Positions 62,078-64,000 of a stretch of DNA of 64,000 nucleotides are shown one piece after another. Below the pieces are notes generated by a model that worked only from the letters and a program-made list of their open reading frames with translations, ran no database searches and was not told the origin of the DNA. Numbering within the stretch: the first letter of the stretch is position 1; every line of letters starts with the position of its first letter. The stretch spans positions 1 through 64,000 of the forward strand of contig JAWLAO010000009.1 of the NCBI GenBank assembly GCA_041395445.1, in the 5' to 3' direction. The translations under genes were made by a program, and so were the position numbers. This stretch comes from Gammaproteobacteria bacterium. Its GTDB lineage: Bacteria > Pseudomonadota > Gammaproteobacteria > Xanthomonadales > Marinicellaceae.

Positions 62078-62872
62078 TTATTGAGTGAGTATTTGTTTAA
62101 TTTTTTGATGTTCTTTTTTGATGGAACCGGAAACCACTTTTGGAAACAGCCCATTCACTTTTACGAATAACTTTTCCGGCCAACCAAAAAACTGTTCAGA
62201 GTTGCCTTTTTCAATGGCGGAAATGATTTGTGGAACGATTTGCTGTGGAGAGTCCACTTTGTTCTTTAGTTCAGAATTCAAATGATTGACGGCACTGGAA
62301 TTGATTTTGGTCGCCACCGCACGAGGAGCCAGATATTGCACATCAACATTGGTATCGGCGAGTTCCCGAGCCAATGCCTGAGAAAATCCACGAAGACCGA
62401 ACTTGCTGGCACAATAACCACTGAATCCGGGATATCCAATTGCACCAAAAGTCGAGCCGATATTAATCAACTTACCGGCATTGGCGCTTTGCAACCACGG
62501 CAAGACCGCTTTGCTTATGAGAATTGGTGCTAACAAATTAACTTGTAACATTCTTTCCAAATCTTCATCAGTTTGGTTTTGCAGAAAATTCACATCGCTG
62601 ATTCCGGCATTGTTGATGAAAACATGTTTGTGAGATTGATGTTGTTTCAATAATTTTTTCAGGTCGTCTCGAAATTGCATATCAGCAACATCGCCGGATA
62701 AAACATCGACAACATTTTTTAGTTTTGACTTCAATTGTTGAAGTTTGTCCGAGTTTCTTCCGGTGAGAATTAAACTCACGCCTTTGTCATCGAGCTGTTT
62801 ACAAATTTCTTCGCCCAATCCACCATAAGCACCAGTGACCACCGCAAGTGTTGAGTACCATTGATTATTCAT
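62078..62872 (-). CDS. Short-chain dehydrogenase/reductase
   Basis: The ATG at 62872 is chosen; it follows AGAGGA and starts right before the Rossmann fold (TGAYGGLGEEI). The longer frame from 62956 would run inside the upstream gene. The NNAG motif (FINNAGISD), catalytic Ser (IGSTFGA) and Tyr/Lys (GYCASKFG) are present. It should reduce or oxidise a carbonyl with NAD(P)H. It overlaps the diiron gene by 8 bases. Confidence 0.88.
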   Translation of the reverse strand: MNNQWYSTLAVVTGAYGGLGEEICKQLDDKGVSLILTGRNSDKLQQLKSKLKNVVDVLSGDVADMQFRDDLKKLLKQHQSHKHVFINNAGISDVNFLQNQTDEDLERMLQVNLLAPILISKAVLPWLQSANAGKLINIGSTFGAIGYPGFSGYCASKFGLRGFSQALARELADTNVDVQYLAPRAVATKINSSAVNHLNSELKNKVDSPQQIVPQIISAIEKGNSEQFFGWPEKLFVKVNGLFPKVVSGSIKKEHQKIKQILTQ

Positions 62873-63539
62873 AAGTTGGTAATCCTCTGAAGAAATTGGC
62901 ATAAAGTTTATAAAACCGTTTGCAGGATTTGATGACGATTTGTAATTGTTGTTCATCCAGCCTATTGATTAAATTCTCAAAAAACTTCTGATGATCCTGA
63001 TCCAAATCACCGTGCGAAATTAAATAGCTAAAGGCTTTATTCGGTAAATTCAGCGTTTCCTTAATGCAACCCGCTGCTTTGGTGGCAATCTGCACGCTGG
63101 TTCCTTCCAAAACATGAACCATCCCCAAAAAGCACAAAGGATTGATGCGGTTGATAGAATCATAGGCATAAGCAACCATGAGTTCTGTCGCAAAATCGGG
63201 CTCTGAGGCTGCAACTTGTTGTTTATCACCACCACAGGCTTCGATATCGTTCAAAATCCACTTTTCATGACCAATTTCTTCCTCAATGTATTCTGCCATT
63301 GCTGTTCTCAGCCACTCATCGGATTCGCTGATACGACTTCCGGTCAACATCAACAACGACACTGTGTGTTTGACATGATGATAGGCCTGCGTCAAAAAAG
63401 CGATATAGGTTTCCAGTTTGATTTTGCCGGCTAAAGTTTGTTGAATAACCGGCAATGAGACTAATTCAAACTGCTCTTCAGATGTTGCATAGCAAAGTTC
63501 TTCAAACGGCGTAATTTCTTGTTTCTGTTGTAACTGCAT
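62865..63539 (-). CDS. Haem-oxygenase-like diiron (TenA/UndA-type) protein
   Basis: A 224-residue all-helical protein. Possible metal ligands are seen in FLTQAYHHVKHT, EYIEEEIGHEKWILND and HGDLDQDHQKFF, the E, H, E-x-x-H and D-x-x-x-H pattern of haem-oxygenase-like diiron enzymes such as UndA. TenA thiaminase is the alternative, but the ligands and the neighbouring AMP-ligase favour an oxidative enzyme working on a fatty or amino acid. AGGA lies before the ATG; it overlaps the ligase gene by 38 bases. Confidence 0.75.
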   Translation of the reverse strand: MQLQQKQEITPFEELCYATSEEQFELVSLPVIQQTLAGKIKLETYIAFLTQAYHHVKHTVSLLMLTGSRISESDEWLRTAMAEYIEEEIGHEKWILNDIEACGGDKQQVAASEPDFATELMVAYAYDSINRINPLCFLGMVHVLEGTSVQIATKAAGCIKETLNLPNKAFSYLISHGDLDQDHQKFFENLINRLDEQQLQIVIKSCKRFYKLYANFFRGLPTYE

Positions 63540-64000
63540 AAATATCCTGTAGTTGTTGTTGATAGGTTTTAAAAATTTGCTGATGTTTAGTTTTACCGGA
63601 ACTTGTCAGCATATTATTTGAAATACTGAAAGGTTCTTCAGCGAGAATAATTTGTTTAATTTGTGCATAATCAGGGAAATTCTGATTAAATTGCTCAATT
63701 CTTTCCTGCAAGGATTGCAAAGAATGTGTTGTCACACAAATTGCTGTTAAAAACGGTTCGGAATCGCCATAAACCACGGCTTGCATGATTCCAGACATGG
63801 CGGTGAGTTCAGCTTCAATCCAATCGGGAGAAATATTTCTGCCAAACGAATTAATGATGACATTTTTCTTTCTGCCAATAATGTGTAAGTTGTGGTGTTC
63901 ATCAAAACGTCCAATATCACCGGTTGAAAACCATTCATCATTATTTTTTTCTTCACCCAAGTAGCCTAAATAAGATGCTCCTTGTGTTTGAATTTCTCCA
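63502..64000 (-). CDS. AMP-dependent acyl/aryl ligase, C-terminal part (partial)
   Basis: The frame is open to the right edge, so only the last about 166 residues are seen. They include the adenylation-enzyme motif WFSTGDIGRFDEHHNLHIIGRKKNVIINSFGRNISP, whose hinge and lysine region is intact, and a LTSSGKTKHQQI end with the catalytic Lys. Such enzymes activate fatty or aromatic acids as adenylates. It is the first visible gene of the set with the diiron protein and dehydrogenase. Confidence 0.85.
   Translation of the reverse strand, partial: GEIQTQGASYLGYLGEEKNNDEWFSTGDIGRFDEHHNLHIIGRKKNVIINSFGRNISPDWIEAELTAMSGIMQAVVYGDSEPFLTAICVTTHSLQSLQERIEQFNQNFPDYAQIKQIILAEEPFSISNNMLTSSGKTKHQQIFKTYQQQLQDIYAVTTETRNYAV

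Overview
The window looks like chromosome of a low-G+C marine gammaproteobacterium. The evidence is a proteobacterial housekeeping core (acpP-fabF, ung, tolC, rsmG-parA-parB, putA, an aa3-type cytochrome oxidase operon, prpB-prpC-acnD-prpF, GTP-type pckG), four TonB-dependent receptors or partner systems, secreted S9 and metzincin peptidases, and a secreted beta-helix protein ending in an IIFEDGFE tail. A Marinicella-like or Xanthomonadales-related organism is my best guess; this is inference from gene families, not a measured placement. I saw no tRNA, rRNA, CRISPR array, prophage or insertion sequence.

Layout. Positions 1-2.9 kb hold secreted proteins on the minus strand, including a tandem gene duplication cut by the left edge. 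Positions 3.1-7.6 kb hold an AmpE-like protein, a DUF4124 protein, acpP, fabF and a pabB-type gene. Positions 7.6-12.8 kb hold a Tyr/His/Arg-rich secreted protein, a RegB/RegA (PrrBA/RoxSR-type) redox two-component system, and a divergent OprC/NosA-like copper TonB receptor. A perfect RegA-type palindrome lies between the last two. Positions 12.9-18.7 kb hold the beta-helix protein and a MoxR-DUF58-TgpA (transglutaminase) module. Positions 18.8-21.3 kb hold a tandem-receiver protein, ung and two small membrane or secreted proteins.

Positions 21.3-31.1 kb are the most unusual part. On the minus strand they carry a large peptide-type TonB receptor, a TPR-sulfotransferase fusion, an overlapping SAM methyltransferase, a periplasmic S9 peptidase and a B12-binding radical SAM enzyme with a long extra N-terminal region. 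This looks like an undescribed modification/uptake cassette, possibly acting on peptides or another natural product; no precursor gene was seen.

Positions 31.3-35.3 kb hold rsmG-parA-parB-pckG, divergent from a PCMT-like gene and tolC (35.5-37.5 kb). DUF1631 and PilZ proteins and PutA follow (37.6-43.4 kb). The cytochrome c oxidase operon, coxB-coxA-small assembly protein-cox11-coxC, spans 43.7-47.8 kb. The methylcitrate pathway is split: prpBC on the plus strand (48.0-50.1 kb) and acnD...prpF on the minus strand (51.2-55.5 kb). Three different intergenic repeat elements and a lipoprotein gene are scattered through that locus.

Positions 55.7-59.8 kb are a Fur-box-controlled iron uptake operon (PepSY membrane protein, DUF2271, DUF4198, TonB receptor). 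The right end has a SnoaL-like protein, a protein with a Bacteroidetes-like N-terminal domain and a Lys/Thr-rich tail, and a tightly overlapping cassette of AMP-dependent ligase (cut by the edge), haem-oxygenase-like diiron protein, short-chain dehydrogenase and TPR protein.
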